Part shown: positions 5,228-5,368 of the stretch, piece after piece
Layout: every line of letters starts with the position of its first letter
How positions within the stretch are numbered: position 1 is the stretch's first letter
DNA from: Cyanobacteriota bacterium
GTDB taxonomy: Bacteria; Cyanobacteriota; Cyanobacteriia; SKYG9
NCBI GenBank assembly: GCA_025054735.1
Contig: JANWZG010000279.1
Location: forward strand, 1-5,368
Length of the DNA: 5,368 bases
Direction: 5' to 3'
Translations under genes and position numbers: made by a program
Notes under the pieces: generated by a model
Database searches by the model: none
What the model was told of the DNA's origin: nothing
Seen by the model: only the letters and a program-made list of their open reading frames with translations

Positions 5228-5368
5228 ACGATCGTCTGTTGCAAACAGGTGCGGGTTGGCGAATTGGTTGGGATCCATCTGCTCCAGTCTTCACAGGGTT
5301 GATCGGTGGAGATCACTGGGCGATTGAACTTACGGATGCTGAGCTGCATGATTTTTGCCGTCTGTGTA
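5224..5368 (+). CDS. DUF1818 family protein, 5' part only (runs off window)
   Basis: The first 48 codons of a gene continue past the window end. The visible residues match the start of the cyanobacterial DUF1818 family: RLLQTGAGWRIGWDP (4-18), FTGLIGGDHWAIELTDAEL (23-41) and HDFCRL (42-47). The full protein is usually a little over 100 aa. From memory, solved cyanobacterial members have a fold classed with single-stranded DNA-binding transcriptional regulators such as PC4 and Whirly; binding activity and cellular role are unproven as far as I know. The ATG at 5224 lies in an ATGA overlap with the stop of the preceding gene, which marks it as the third gene of the rpoZ cluster. Confidence 0.88.
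   Translation, partial: MNDRLLQTGAGWRIGWDPSAPVFTGLIGGDHWAIELTDAELHDFCRLC

Overview
The window looks like a piece of a cyanobacterial chromosome. It carries a diiron Mg-protoporphyrin monomethyl ester cyclase (chlorophyll synthesis), an RNA polymerase omega subunit of the cyanobacterial type, a DUF1818 protein (a family known essentially from cyanobacteria) and three complete HIP1 octamers (GCGATCGC), the dispersed palindrome typical of many cyanobacteria. I cannot name the genus. I see no insertion sequence, phage gene, tRNA, rRNA or CRISPR repeat.

The layout is two gene blocks diverging from an intergenic region at about 4297-4481. Five genes run on the minus strand. In transcription order they are a 135-aa basic protein of unknown function (3889-4296), a DUF790/Bax1-type predicted nuclease (2574-3791), a 199-aa protein of unknown function with one C-terminal membrane segment (1909-2508), a cysteine-rich DUF2237 protein (1366-1740), and acsF/chlAI (188-1264). 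They are separated by gaps of about 65 to 170 bases, so this is not a tight operon. A promoter-like pair of hexamers directly upstream of acsF suggests that acsF has its own transcript, probably ending at a strong hairpin at 36-86.

Three genes run on the plus strand and are tightly packed: rpoZ (best start a TTG at 4482), a 166-aa protein with an N-terminal signal or anchor segment (4727-5227), and the first 48 codons of a DUF1818 gene (from 5224), which runs off the window. Their stop and start codons overlap by 1 and 4 bases, so they are very likely co-transcribed and translationally coupled.

The gene content is mostly ordinary core cyanobacterial genome, and I found no clear new multi-gene system. 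The points most worth a second look are the Bax1-type nuclease with no XPB-type helicase beside it, the omega / secreted-or-anchored protein / DUF1818 coupling, two operator-like palindromes (upstream of acsF and between the divergent blocks), the TTG start of rpoZ, and the two uncharacterised conserved-looking proteins.
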